A stretch of DNA of 64,000 bases, from contig NZ_CP036269.1 in NCBI RefSeq assembly GCF_007744675.1, positions 1,379,501-1,443,500 on the forward strand, in the 5' to 3' direction. This stretch comes from Gimesia alba. Its GTDB lineage: Bacteria; Planctomycetota; Planctomycetia; Planctomycetales; Planctomycetaceae. The position numbers were made by a program, and so were the translations under genes. Positions 1-6,104 of the stretch are shown here, one piece after another; the first letter of the stretch is position 1; each line of letters begins with the position of its first letter. Under the pieces are notes generated by a model. The model had not been told where the DNA came from. It did no database searches and saw only the letters and a list, made by a program, of their open reading frames with translations.

Positions 1-357
1 ATCGTAGCTCGCGTAAAAGAAACGCTTCGACGGCTTGTTGTTCGGTCCCCATGTCCAGGCTGGGAACATCACATTAACCAGAATAGATTTCATCGCCCCT
101 GGCGGAACGTTGATCAAAAGTTTCTTGATCAGAAAGTCACGGAGCCCGAGCGTGTCGTCATTCACCGGGTTCACAATCGCTTCCAGGTGCTCGGCAATCG
201 CTTTAATATGCCAGTTGTCAACGAAGGGGGCATCCGGCTCCAGGATGTGCCATGCCTGCTTCGTGAAGTGGTACAGGCTACGCTGGGCCAGCTCCTGCTC
301 CGCTGCCGCCACTAACTTCGATGATATCGCCAGTCGGTTGTTCGGAAGACGGCGCAC
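1..357 (-). CDS. Phage terminase large subunit (TerL), N-terminal part
   Basis: Conceptual translation of the minus strand is open from a GTG at 357 to the window edge (119 codons). It contains features of TerL N-termini: a start like LPNNRLAIS, a stretch FTKQAWHILEP, the ATPase P-loop region INVPPGAMKSILVNV (a Walker A variant with G-x-x-K-S) and FFYASYD at the edge. TerL is the ATP-driven motor and nuclease that packages phage DNA. It overlaps the upstream terS-like gene by 80 nt in another frame. The start is uncertain; a second GTG lies 15 codons downstream. Confidence 0.8.
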   Translation of the reverse strand, partial: MRRLPNNRLAISSKLVAAAEQELAQRSLYHFTKQAWHILEPDAPFVDNWHIKAIAEHLEAIVNPVNDDTLGLRDFLIKKLLINVPPGAMKSILVNVMFPAWTWGPNNKPSKRFFYASYD

Positions 358-877
358 CAGCGACCCCGCTGCTGTCGGCAGCTGGTCCAGCAATTCGATA
401 TGCTTCGACGATAGTTGCGAGCTGATCAATATTCAGTGCTTCCATGCTGAGCAACGGCGGCAGATCTTCACCGTCGATCGAGTGTTCCAGTTTTAGCGTC
501 TTGCTACCAAGGCCGAGTAACTCCCGACGATCCTTGAGGCCCCGCATGACGAGACCAATATCCCCCTGCTCCCATGCCGCACGGATCGCCTCGTTGAGGT
601 CGGCGAGCTGTTCGCCGAAAATCTCATCGGCGTTCTCGCTGGCTCGCTCCCGCCACTGCTGGCGAATGTAATTGATATCATTCTGAACGGTCCCCCTGGT
701 CCACGGCTCGCCGGTCTCAGGGTTCCAGAACGGCTCCTCTTCGCCTGTCACCGGATCGATGTGCTTCACACTGGCCAGTTGGTCTGTAATCTCACGTACT
801 GTCATCCCCCTTGATTTGTAGCGTGAAACAAGTTCGCGGCGACGATCAATCAGGGCTGTGTCGAGATGTGTCTTCAT
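278..877 (-). CDS. Putative phage terminase small subunit
   Basis: 199 aa. The N-terminal ~40 residues look like a helix-turn-helix (SRYKSRGMTVREITDQLA), followed by an acidic/aromatic linker and a helical middle (QQWRERASENADEIFGEQ). The Gly/Ala/Ser-rich C-terminus overlaps the terL-like start. An HTH protein directly upstream of TerL is the classic arrangement of the small subunit, which recognises the packaging site. The assignment is by position and architecture, not a specific signature; it could be another HTH DNA-binding protein. Confidence 0.65.
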   Translation of the reverse strand: MKTHLDTALIDRRRELVSRYKSRGMTVREITDQLASVKHIDPVTGEEEPFWNPETGEPWTRGTVQNDINYIRQQWRERASENADEIFGEQLADLNEAIRAAWEQGDIGLVMRGLKDRRELLGLGSKTLKLEHSIDGEDLPPLLSMEALNIDQLATIVEAYRIAGPAADSSGVAGAPSSEQPTGDIIEVSGGSGAGAGPA

Positions 878-915
878 GACTCAGTCCGTCAAGTCTATAT
901 GTCAAACGGTATAAA

Positions 916-1152
916 CTACTGCAGCGTCAAACCAAAGTGCTTCGCCAGCTTATCCACAGTCGGACCGCTGATCGTTTCCTTTCCTGTGTTGCTGAGCCAA
1001 CGCGACAGCACCGGCTGAGTCACGCCGCTATCGCGTGCGATCTGACTCACCGACATGCCACTGTTGCGTGCCTCAATCACTTTGTCGTACAGGATCTGCT
1101 GCACCGTCCAGTCCGTCTTTTCATCATCCGCCTTCGCGGTTTCCATTGCCAT
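916..1152 (-). CDS. XRE/Cro-family HTH regulator
   Basis: 78 aa. A single helix-turn-helix spans about residues 35-76: VSQIARDSGVTQPVLSRWLS is the HTH core, followed by GPTVDKLAKHFGLTL, the closing helices of a Cro/CI fold. The N-terminal part is charged and probably helical. It stands alone between the terminase genes and the upstream gene block. A copy of the element's shared promoter/operator sequence lies about 20 bp upstream of its start (1172-1190), so it may be co-regulated with the operons starting at 7082 and 18035 or control them. Confidence 0.85.
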   Translation of the reverse strand: MAMETAKADDEKTDWTVQQILYDKVIEARNSGMSVSQIARDSGVTQPVLSRWLSNTGKETISGPTVDKLAKHFGLTLQ

Positions 1153-1171
1153 GTCTCTTGCCTGCTTCTAA

Positions 1172-1190
1172 ATATAACTAACGACATAAA
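1172..1190 (-). promoter_or_regulatory. Shared prophage promoter/operator motif, copy 1 (diverged)
   Basis: Read on the minus strand: TTTATGTCGTTAGTTATAT, matching 7141-7159, 7176-7193 and 18101-18119 with three or four changes. In the other copies it includes a TATAAT -10 box; here the box reads TATATT. It lies 20 bp upstream of the XRE gene at 916-1152. Confidence 0.5.
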
Positions 1191-1218
1191 CTAAATCATA
1201 CTCGATTATGCCGGTTCG

Positions 1219-1690
1219 TCAAGGGTTGGTTTCGCAGGATCGTCGTTCCTCAGAAATAGACGCACAAAGTATCTCGCAGCCGCCCGGAGGCTGCACGGTC
1301 GTTCCGATCACCTTCCCGCCAGAGTCGATGTAGTGAAACCACACCGTGCCCCAAGGTAGCGTGATAATCGGCTTGATTGACACCGCCCGCCTGCGAAGCG
1401 AATTTATCTCGGCGATCTCCACACTGGCATCAGGGAGCATCCTCGGGTCCAGTTCTGATTGTCCGAGACCAATGTAAGTCTGCGAGTACCCGTGCGGTCC
1501 CGCGTTCTTCATGTCAACCACGGTGTCTCCTCCGGATGCTTGTAGACTACTGCACACACCGAGGATCTCGGCCAGCTTGTGCTGCCTTAGACCAAGCTCT
1601 TCTCGCCTTCGTCGAATACGTCGCCCGATTTCCGGCCCGTGAACCGCTCGCCGGCCCGTGAACCGCTCGCCGTTCCTTGCTTTCTGTCAT
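1219..1690 (-). pseudogene. XRE-type HTH gene broken by a 19-bp tandem duplication
   Basis: An ATG at 1690 overlaps the stop of the GroES-like gene (ATGA), suggesting coupled translation. It reads MTESKERRAVHGP, then runs into a 19-bp direct duplication (1632-1669) that shifts the frame. Removing one copy joins it to a frame encoding EIGRRIRRRREELGLRQHKL followed by AEILGV, a recognisable XRE-type start, and on to the stop at 1219 (about 150 aa). The HTH looks incomplete after AEILGV, so the domain may have decayed further. The downstream 100 codons (1219-1521) also have their own GTG at 1521 behind a strong GGAGGAG site, so a separate protein could be made from there. Confidence 0.5.
1632..1669. 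repeat. 19-bp perfect tandem duplication
   Basis: The 19-mer ccggcccgtgaaccgctcg occurs twice head to tail (1632-1650 and 1651-1669). Because 19 is not a multiple of three, the duplication shifts the reading frame of the XRE-like gene on the minus strand. Perfect identity suggests recent origin and easy loss by slippage or recombination. Confidence 0.95.
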
Positions 1691-2004
1691 GGAGTCACCT
1701 CAACCTCTGATTTCTCAATCGGTTCGAAAACAGCGATCACATCATCCACGTGAACGATGTACTGCTTGTTCGTTTGATCGTAGCTGACGGGCGTCGCCGA
1801 TTGTGGTTGAATCAAAACCTTGTCCATCACACGGATCGGAATCAGCGGGTCGTTTTTCACCTGCTGGGATATCTCAATGACGCGACCGGTGATCGTCGGA
1901 ACCTTGCTCGCGTCCGGTAGGATAATACCGCCGCGAGACTGCCTTTGGTCGTCATCCTTTGTGATCAAAACTCGCTCACCGAGTGGGATTGCCTTGTATT
2001 TCAT
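1687..2004 (-). CDS. GroES-like co-chaperonin (Cpn10 fold), phage-borne
   Basis: 105 aa from the ATG at 2004, which overlaps the upstream stop (ATGA); an in-frame ATG lies two codons earlier. The sequence follows the Cpn10 pattern: KAIPLGERVLI at the N-terminus, a mobile-loop-like stretch ending in SRGGIILPD with the hydrophobic Ile-Ile-Leu tripeptide that binds GroEL, then GRVIEIS, a KVLIQP strand and DVIAVFE at the C-terminus. GroES caps the GroEL folding chamber. Phage versions (for example T4 gp31) redirect the host chaperonin to capsid proteins; that role here is inference. Length matches the ~97-110 aa family. Confidence 0.8.
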   Translation of the reverse strand: MKYKAIPLGERVLITKDDDQRQSRGGIILPDASKVPTITGRVIEISQQVKNDPLIPIRVMDKVLIQPQSATPVSYDQTNKQYIVHVDDVIAVFEPIEKSEVEVTP

Positions 2005-2393
2005 TTGCACCTCTCCAACTTTCCCAGAACATCCGGAGCCATCACCTCAATCACGTAAATCGGATCACCTTCGCAGCTCTCCTCTGTCTGAACCAAGCCG
2101 ATGTAGACATTGCCAATCGTCGCCCCTTCGCCCGGCGACAGGCGGATGTATTGCCGCTCATCTTCCTTGACAACCAGGTCGAAACCACGATTGCTTTCAA
2201 GCCGTCTCAGGTAGCCGTCCCGAATCAGCGTATTCACGGTCGGTATTGCCGACGAGTTTTTTATTACACCCATCGCCTGTGCGATCTCGTCGAGTTTTGG
2301 AACTCTGAAATTCGCCACGGTGAAGCGGCAAATGAATTCATAATACTGCTTCTGACGCTCGGTGAGTGGTCGTCGTTCAATTGCTTCCTGCAT
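2001..2393 (-). CDS. LexA-type winged-helix DNA-binding protein without peptidase domain
   Basis: 130 aa. Residues ~10-75 resemble the LexA N-terminal domain: LTERQKQYYEFICRF (compare LT.RQ..V..FI), then VPKLDEIAQAMGV, SSAIPTVNTLIRDGYL and RRLESNRG. The C-terminal half has no Ser-Lys protease motifs of LexA/CI repressors, so it should not self-cleave. Start overlaps the ParB stop (TAATG) and its stop overlaps the GroES-like start, so the three are probably co-translated. Likely a regulator inside the element. Confidence 0.7.
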   Translation of the reverse strand: MQEAIERRPLTERQKQYYEFICRFTVANFRVPKLDEIAQAMGVIKNSSAIPTVNTLIRDGYLRRLESNRGFDLVVKEDERQYIRLSPGEGATIGNVYIGLVQTEESCEGDPIYVIEVMAPDVLGKLERCK

Positions 2394-3337
2394 TACGCGG
2401 TTTCCTTTCGCCGACCCTGATTTCGAGCCTTTTTTATCAGTGTTCGGATGAATTCCGTGTAGGCTGTCATCTCGCTCGCCAGTTCCTCTGCCAGAACATC
2501 CAGGTTGTCCAGTTGCCTCTCATTGCGGTTTGACAAAATCCGCAGTATCCAGTTTTCGTCGATATCCATCAGCGGTTGTAGGTCGCCCAATGTGCGATCC
2601 ACAAAGCGAACTATAACCATCCAGTCGTCGTGAGAATCGCGGTCTTCGGGCCTTGCGATTCCCAGTTGAACCTTTGTGCTTCGAACCCGCTGGCTCAGCT
2701 GATAGGGCCGCATCGACTGACTGACGCAATCTCTCGCAACCTTGATCTGCTCACTCTTTGGTAGTGACGCGATTGCGAAGGCGTGGCTCACTCGCAGTCG
2801 TTTATCTTTCTCAGGGTGGTTCAGAAGCTTCAACACGGAGTCGGATAGCTTTTGCAACGACTGGTAATTACACACCCACGGAACCGACCTCCCGAACAAG
2901 TCGGCGATCTTTTCGATCGTCATCCCGTCTGCCCGCAGCACCTTGATCGCATCGGCGATCTCAAGCGGTGTGTGATCTGCCCGCCCGAAGTTTGAAGCAA
3001 CCGAACGGCGGTACTGATCTGCCTCGCCGGAAGTTTCGACAATCTCACATTTCAGTGTTTCAACACCGGCAAGTTTGCAAGCACGCCAGCGGCGCTCCCC
3101 GTCGACCAGTTCGAAACGATGTTGGCCGCCTTCGGGGAGAGCGATTACTATGGCCGACACCTGCTGGCCCACCACTGAGATCGCACCAGCGAGTTCCTGC
3201 AACTGCTTCGGGTCGAAGTCCTTTCGCGGTTGATTCGCGAAGGGGCGAATCTGTTCGAGAGGAATATGAATTACGCTTCCTGCGTTAATTTGAACTGTCA
3301 CTCTACTAAACCCCTGACCCTGAAATCGTGCCGACAT
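2393..3337 (-). CDS. ParB-family protein (ParB/Srx nuclease-like domain plus HTH)
   Basis: About 314 aa from the chosen ATG at 3337 (MSARFQGQ); the open frame extends to 3406. ParB motifs are clear: IPLEQIRPFANQPRKDF at the start, HRFELVDGERRWRACKLAG (the GERRxRA box, CTP-binding in ParB) and the HTH TIEKIADLFGRSVPWVCNYQ. The C-terminal ~130 residues are unrelated to chromosomal ParB dimerisation tails. ParB proteins bind parS sites in DNA segregation; phage relatives can also be transcription factors or nucleases. No ParA gene is adjacent in the window. Confidence 0.85.
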   Translation of the reverse strand: MSARFQGQGFSRVTVQINAGSVIHIPLEQIRPFANQPRKDFDPKQLQELAGAISVVGQQVSAIVIALPEGGQHRFELVDGERRWRACKLAGVETLKCEIVETSGEADQYRRSVASNFGRADHTPLEIADAIKVLRADGMTIEKIADLFGRSVPWVCNYQSLQKLSDSVLKLLNHPEKDKRLRVSHAFAIASLPKSEQIKVARDCVSQSMRPYQLSQRVRSTKVQLGIARPEDRDSHDDWMVIVRFVDRTLGDLQPLMDIDENWILRILSNRNERQLDNLDVLAEELASEMTAYTEFIRTLIKKARNQGRRKETA

Positions 3338-3566
3338 AACGGTGAGGCGAATCCCAGTGGTTGCCAACAACGTACTCAAAACTGTTTTCGCGTCGATCAT
3401 AAACAAGAAACACGCTCGTCCCCGGCGGCACTCCCTGTTGCTTAAGCTTCTTGACTATCATTTCATCAACCGCCGTTCTCTCGTCCATTGTCAATGGGTC
3501 TGCAGCACTCCACCGGCGAGGCTTGTCGTTCCCTCTGATTTCTATTGGCGGTAGATGGTAACTCAT
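3306..3566 (-). CDS. Small conserved-looking phage protein, unknown function
   Basis: 86 aa from the ATG at 3566 (MSYHLPPIEIRGND), which almost touches the upstream stop. The end overlaps the ParB start in another frame. The middle is helical (DERTAVDEMIVKKLKQQG), followed by a beta-rich part (SVFLVYDRRENSFEYVVGNH). No family recognised. Confidence 0.55.
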   Translation of the reverse strand: MSYHLPPIEIRGNDKPRRWSAADPLTMDERTAVDEMIVKKLKQQGVPPGTSVFLVYDRRENSFEYVVGNHWDSPHRYVGTISGSGV

Positions 3567-3567
3567 T

Positions 3568-3948
3568 TTACTCTTCGAAAACCTCACTAACCTGCTCGGA
3601 TGTCTCGATTTCAAGATTTACAAACTGACCCTCTGGACCGACACACCTAACGATCGTGTCGCCAATCTTGAAACATGAGCCGTTACAGGTCTCGACTTCA
3701 TGCTTTGTGATCACGGGTATTAACGTAATCCCGCGCGAAAGGTAGTGGTCACGTTTGATCCACCCCTTGCGTTCAAGGGCTCGCAGATGGCACAGGACCC
3801 CGTTGGAAGAACGGATTCCGAATTGGTCTCCGATTTCCCGTACCGTCGGCGACACCCTGAGCACAGTGATCTGCCGCTCAATAAAGTCGTAGATCGACTG
3901 CTGCTTTTCGGTCAGTTTCTGACGAGTTGTTGGTTGAGTTGTTTTCAT
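3568..3948 (-). CDS. LexA-like HTH fused to a CsrA-like domain
   Basis: 126 aa from the ATG at 3948 preceded by AAAGG. Residues ~10-70 are a LexA-type winged helix: LTEKQQSIYDFIERQI, SPTVREIGDQFGI, SSNGVLCHLRALERKGWI. The C-terminal ~40 residues (SCFKIGDTIVRCVGPEGQ, then VNLEIETSEQV) follow the CsrA pattern IGDxIxVxVxxxxGxxVxLGIxAP seen in the CsrA gene at 5568-5747. The peptidase domain of LexA is absent. The combination suggests a DNA-binding regulator with an RNA-binding or dimerising add-on; the CsrA-like call is inference from the pattern. Confidence 0.6.
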   Translation of the reverse strand: MKTTQPTTRQKLTEKQQSIYDFIERQITVLRVSPTVREIGDQFGIRSSNGVLCHLRALERKGWIKRDHYLSRGITLIPVITKHEVETCNGSCFKIGDTIVRCVGPEGQFVNLEIETSEQVSEVFEE

Positions 3949-3959
3949 GACACTGCCTT

Positions 3960-4232
3960 TCAGTTGCAGATCGAACACCGATAACCGGCTTCGATCAGTT
4001 TTCGTAAACTGTCATCAAGCGAATGGAACGGAAAGCCGACCTTTGTTACCGGGTCGTCTGAGGATTTCGTCATCGTCGTCAATGTAAGACCCAGCACACG
4101 AGCAGCGATCTCCGCGTCTTCGCGAAACGCTTCGTAGAAGTCGCCCGTGCGAAACAACAGGACTACACCAGGGTTGCTCCGCTTGATCTCATCGTGCCGT
4201 TCAAGCGGTGTTTTTTGCTTTGTTTTCGCCAT
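3960..4232 (-). CDS. Stand-alone MutS domain I (mismatch-recognition domain)
   Basis: 90 aa from the ATG at 4232, nine bases after a run of Gs that can act as ribosome binding site. The sequence matches the first domain of MutS: HDEIKRSNPGVVLLFRTGDF, then YEAFREDAEIAARVLGLTLT, a GFPFHSLDDSLRKLIEAGYR stretch (compare the AGVPYHAxxxYLxKLxxxG block) and a terminal CSIC. The Phe-x-Glu mismatch-reading motif is present in GDFYEAF (F32, E34). The ATPase, lever and clamp domains are absent. A single MutS-I domain could bind DNA or interfere with host mismatch repair; the role is unknown. Confidence 0.8.
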   Translation of the reverse strand: MAKTKQKTPLERHDEIKRSNPGVVLLFRTGDFYEAFREDAEIAARVLGLTLTTMTKSSDDPVTKVGFPFHSLDDSLRKLIEAGYRCSICN

Positions 4233-4237
4233 GGCGA

Positions 4238-4477
4238 TCATCCCCCCCCTGGAATAAATGAACGCCGACCGTAGGTCTGCTTAATCGCTTTACATCGCTT
4301 CGAACAAAACCGTCCCCAGCCACGCTTGCGGTCAGCGACTCTTGCGCGAAACTCCTGCTTAATCGCTTTACATCGCTTCGAACAAAACCGTCCCCAGCCA
4401 CGCTTGCGGTCAGCGACTCTTGCGCGAAACTCCTGCTTGCATCGCTCGCACTTCACAATTACTGTCCTGCCTCTCAT
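4238..4477 (-). CDS. Small zinc-finger-like protein with internal 26-residue duplication
   Basis: 79 aa from the ATG at 4477 (MRGRTVIVKC). It begins with a CERC knuckle and then carries QEFRARVADRKRGWGRFCSK plus RCKAIK twice in a row. One copy together with the N-terminal CxxC would make a four-cysteine zinc site (CxxC...CxxxC); the second CxxxC has no CxxC partner. The duplication is perfect at DNA level (4278-4433), so it is recent. The family is probably a phage Arg/Lys-rich zinc protein; function unknown. Confidence 0.65.
   Translation of the reverse strand: MRGRTVIVKCERCKQEFRARVADRKRGWGRFCSKRCKAIKQEFRARVADRKRGWGRFCSKRCKAIKQTYGRRSFIPGGG
4278..4433. repeat. 78-bp perfect in-frame tandem duplication
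   Basis: Two identical 78-bp copies, 4278-4355 and 4356-4433, lie head to tail inside the zinc-finger gene. The unit is 26 codons, so the frame is kept. A further partial match (tgctt) follows before divergence. Confidence 0.97.
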
Positions 4478-4485
4478 GGCCTCAA

Positions 4486-4773
4486 TCATCCCAAAATACA
4501 AAAAGAGCGCGAGCTCCAATCCCGATAGTGTCCCGGCTGTTCACTGACGTCGCGATCGGGGAAGCTCGTTTTTTGCATGCCGGTGCTCTTTATTCCTCTA
4601 TAGGTAGCTTCTTCACTAACCGCCGCATCTTTGGCTTCGAGCAATTTTCGAAGCGCGACTGTTCTTTCCGGTCCTGGCTCGACAAGTGCGGTCAACGTAC
4701 AAGCGATCGCATAAAACTCTCCGGACACCGCTTTCAGGTCATCTGGTAAGTGACCAAAACCAAACCACCTCAT
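4486..4773 (-). CDS. Acb2/Tad1-like helical hairpin protein (possible anti-CBASS)
   Basis: 95 aa from the second of two adjacent ATGs, seven bases after GAGGA. The N-terminal half reads MRWFGFGHLPDDLKAVSGEF, then YAIACTLTALV, a turn PGP, and a second helix ERTVALRKLLEAKDAAVSEE. This two-helix arrangement with an Arg-x-x-Ala-Leu-x-Lys-Leu-x-Glu-Ala signature recalls small phage proteins of the Acb2/Tad1 hairpin type, which sequester cyclic nucleotide signals of CBASS and Thoeris defence. Attribution is from memory of the pattern. The ~40-residue C-terminal tail is unlike that family. Confidence 0.5.
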   Translation of the reverse strand: MRWFGFGHLPDDLKAVSGEFYAIACTLTALVEPGPERTVALRKLLEAKDAAVSEEATYRGIKSTGMQKTSFPDRDVSEQPGHYRDWSSRSFCILG

Positions 4774-4789
4774 CATTCGGTCCTCTTGA

Positions 4790-4999
4790 TCACCCCCCAT
4801 TGGAAGATAATTGATAGTCCGCAGATGATGCTTTGGGGACCTCACGCACAGTCACTTCGCGGTCGTCGTGAATGCACAACTGATGGGAATGCCCATCTTG
4901 CACAATGTGCGTTTCGCCAGACCCGCCATTCGACACGGCAATTTGGACCTCCGTCGTGCTTGCGTCGCAGTGTGCTTCAACTGTCACTGTTGTCGTCAT
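4790..4999 (-). CDS. Small phage protein, beta-rich, unknown function
   Basis: 69 aa, ATG at 4999 preceded by GGATGTGAG. It reads MTTTVTVEAHCDASTTEVQI, then an acidic, His-containing middle (HIVQDGHSHQLCIHDDREV) and TVREVPKAS. Similar MTTTVTVxAHC...LQDGE...YDDRxITVxE proteins are common in phages and have no assigned role. Confidence 0.65.
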   Translation of the reverse strand: MTTTVTVEAHCDASTTEVQIAVSNGGSGETHIVQDGHSHQLCIHDDREVTVREVPKASSADYQLSSNGG

Positions 5000-5028
5000 C
5001 TCACATCCTTTCTTGAATAGGTATAATT

Positions 5029-5217
5029 TTAAAACCCCGGTCTTTCCCGAGTGTCAGCCGTTGAAACTGCCGTCCCGACCATAGGCTCCGGGCCTTTCGG
5101 CGTGGCTTCTATGTCTGGCATTCCAGTTCGCGCTGGAGCACCTGCAGTGCCGCCTTTAACGTCGACTGCAGCGACGATTACTTCGCAGTTTTTCAGGCTC
5201 CGAGGGTCAATCTGGTT
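5029..5217 (-). CDS. Possible small open frame without a standard start
   Basis: A frame of 62 codons on the minus strand is open between a TAG (inside the end of the preceding gene) and TAA at 5029. Its product (NQIDPRSLKNCEVIVAAVDV, then GGTAGAP, ending TADTRERPGF) has normal protein composition, but no ATG, GTG or TTG lies before an internal ATG at about residue 33. It could be a 3' remnant of a larger gene, a short protein from the internal ATG, or chance. Confidence 0.3.
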   Translation of the reverse strand, partial: NQIDPRSLKNCEVIVAAVDVKGGTAGAPARTGMPDIEATPKGPEPMVGTAVSTADTRERPGF

Positions 5218-5590
5218 CGCCTAGAGCCGCCATCGACTCTCGAATTTTTTCACGTATCACAGAGCGGCAATCCTCCCTCAGCTCGGTGTGACACATAATC
5301 TGCTTTGTGTCGTTTGCGATCTCTGTTGCCATCTTGTTGAATATCGCGTCAGCGATCTTTTGTTCGACCTTCTCGCCAACAATTTCGTACACGCGATTCA
5401 TGTCGATAGATTCATAAACAGCCCGAATGTGGCTTGCTGGTATCTGAATCCTCTCAGTGTAACCCGGACTAATCCAATCGCCTTTCTTCAAGTAGTTCAA
5501 AACCGCCAAGCTAACGGCGTTTTGAACCTCGTCCGAAAACGACAGGATTTTCATTTCCGAATTATCGTTAAGCTGCGTTCTCGTGCTCAT
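5207..5590 (-). CDS. Hypothetical phage protein, mostly helical
   Basis: 127 aa, starting inside the 3' end of the csrA-like gene (22-bp overlap), with GGAG just upstream. Sequence features: FSDEVQNAVSLAVLNYLKKG, then DWISPGYTERI, and long charged helices (VYEIVGEKVEQKIADAIFNK; CRSVIREKIRESMAAL). No signal or membrane segment. Unknown function. Confidence 0.6.
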   Translation of the reverse strand: MSTRTQLNDNSEMKILSFSDEVQNAVSLAVLNYLKKGDWISPGYTERIQIPASHIRAVYESIDMNRVYEIVGEKVEQKIADAIFNKMATEIANDTKQIMCHTELREDCRSVIREKIRESMAALGEPD

Positions 5591-5747
5591 ACTCCGATTC
5601 CTTAACTAGCTCACCCCTGACGATCTTTACTTCATCCGGGGCGGCGATACCGATTTTCACGGCACCACGGGATGTTTTAATGATGACCAGCTCGACGTCG
5701 TTGCCGATCCTGATCCGTTGGTCTACTTTGCGTTCTAATACCAGCAC
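5568..5747 (-). CDS. csrA: CsrA/RsmA-family translational regulator
   Basis: 59 aa from a GTG at 5747, placed six bases after AAAGGA; an ATG five codons upstream is less likely because CsrA proteins begin MLVLxRKxxxxI. The product matches the family end to end: VLVLERKVDQRIRIGNDVEL, VIIKTSRGAVKIGI, AAPDEVKIVRGEL. CsrA dimers bind GGA motifs in mRNA leaders and change translation or stability. A copy on a prophage could redirect host translation or control the phage's own mRNAs. Overlaps the next gene by 22 nt. Confidence 0.88.
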   Translation of the reverse strand: MLVLERKVDQRIRIGNDVELVIIKTSRGAVKIGIAAPDEVKIVRGELVKESEYEHENAA

Positions 5748-5791
5748 TGTGAATCCTTTCACCTTTGGTCTGAAAATTTACTAACAGGGGG

Positions 5792-6049
5792 TTACCCCTT
5801 GAGCTTATTGCCGATCTTCTCCAGAAAGTCGGCCCACTTACGAAAATCCCTGACACAGTCGGCAAGAAGCTCTGTTGAACTGGTAGCCCCCTCAGATTTG
5901 AACGCGACTGTTTCCGCGCCGATCGTGTATTCCATGTTGCCGCAATCGACCACGATACCGCCGGGAACCTCGTAAACAGAGATCACGTTGTCATTAAGCT
6001 CACTGGCCGTGAGCATCTCGATAGCTTCGATCTCAAGACTTGTTACCAT
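5792..6049 (-). CDS. Small hypothetical phage protein
   Basis: 85 aa. N-terminal part is helical (SLEIEAIEMLTASELND), then a beta section (VISVYEVPGGIVVDCGNMEY), then a helical end (DCVRDFRKWADFLEKIGNKL). No recognised family. Lies between csrA and the 194-aa gene in the same direction. Confidence 0.55.
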   Translation of the reverse strand: MVTSLEIEAIEMLTASELNDNVISVYEVPGGIVVDCGNMEYTIGAETVAFKSEGATSSTELLADCVRDFRKWADFLEKIGNKLKG

Positions 6050-6104
6050 CGCCGATTCCTCTTTCGCTTTGATTTAAAAAACCTGAGGTAGCCCGCTTCA
6101 GCGA

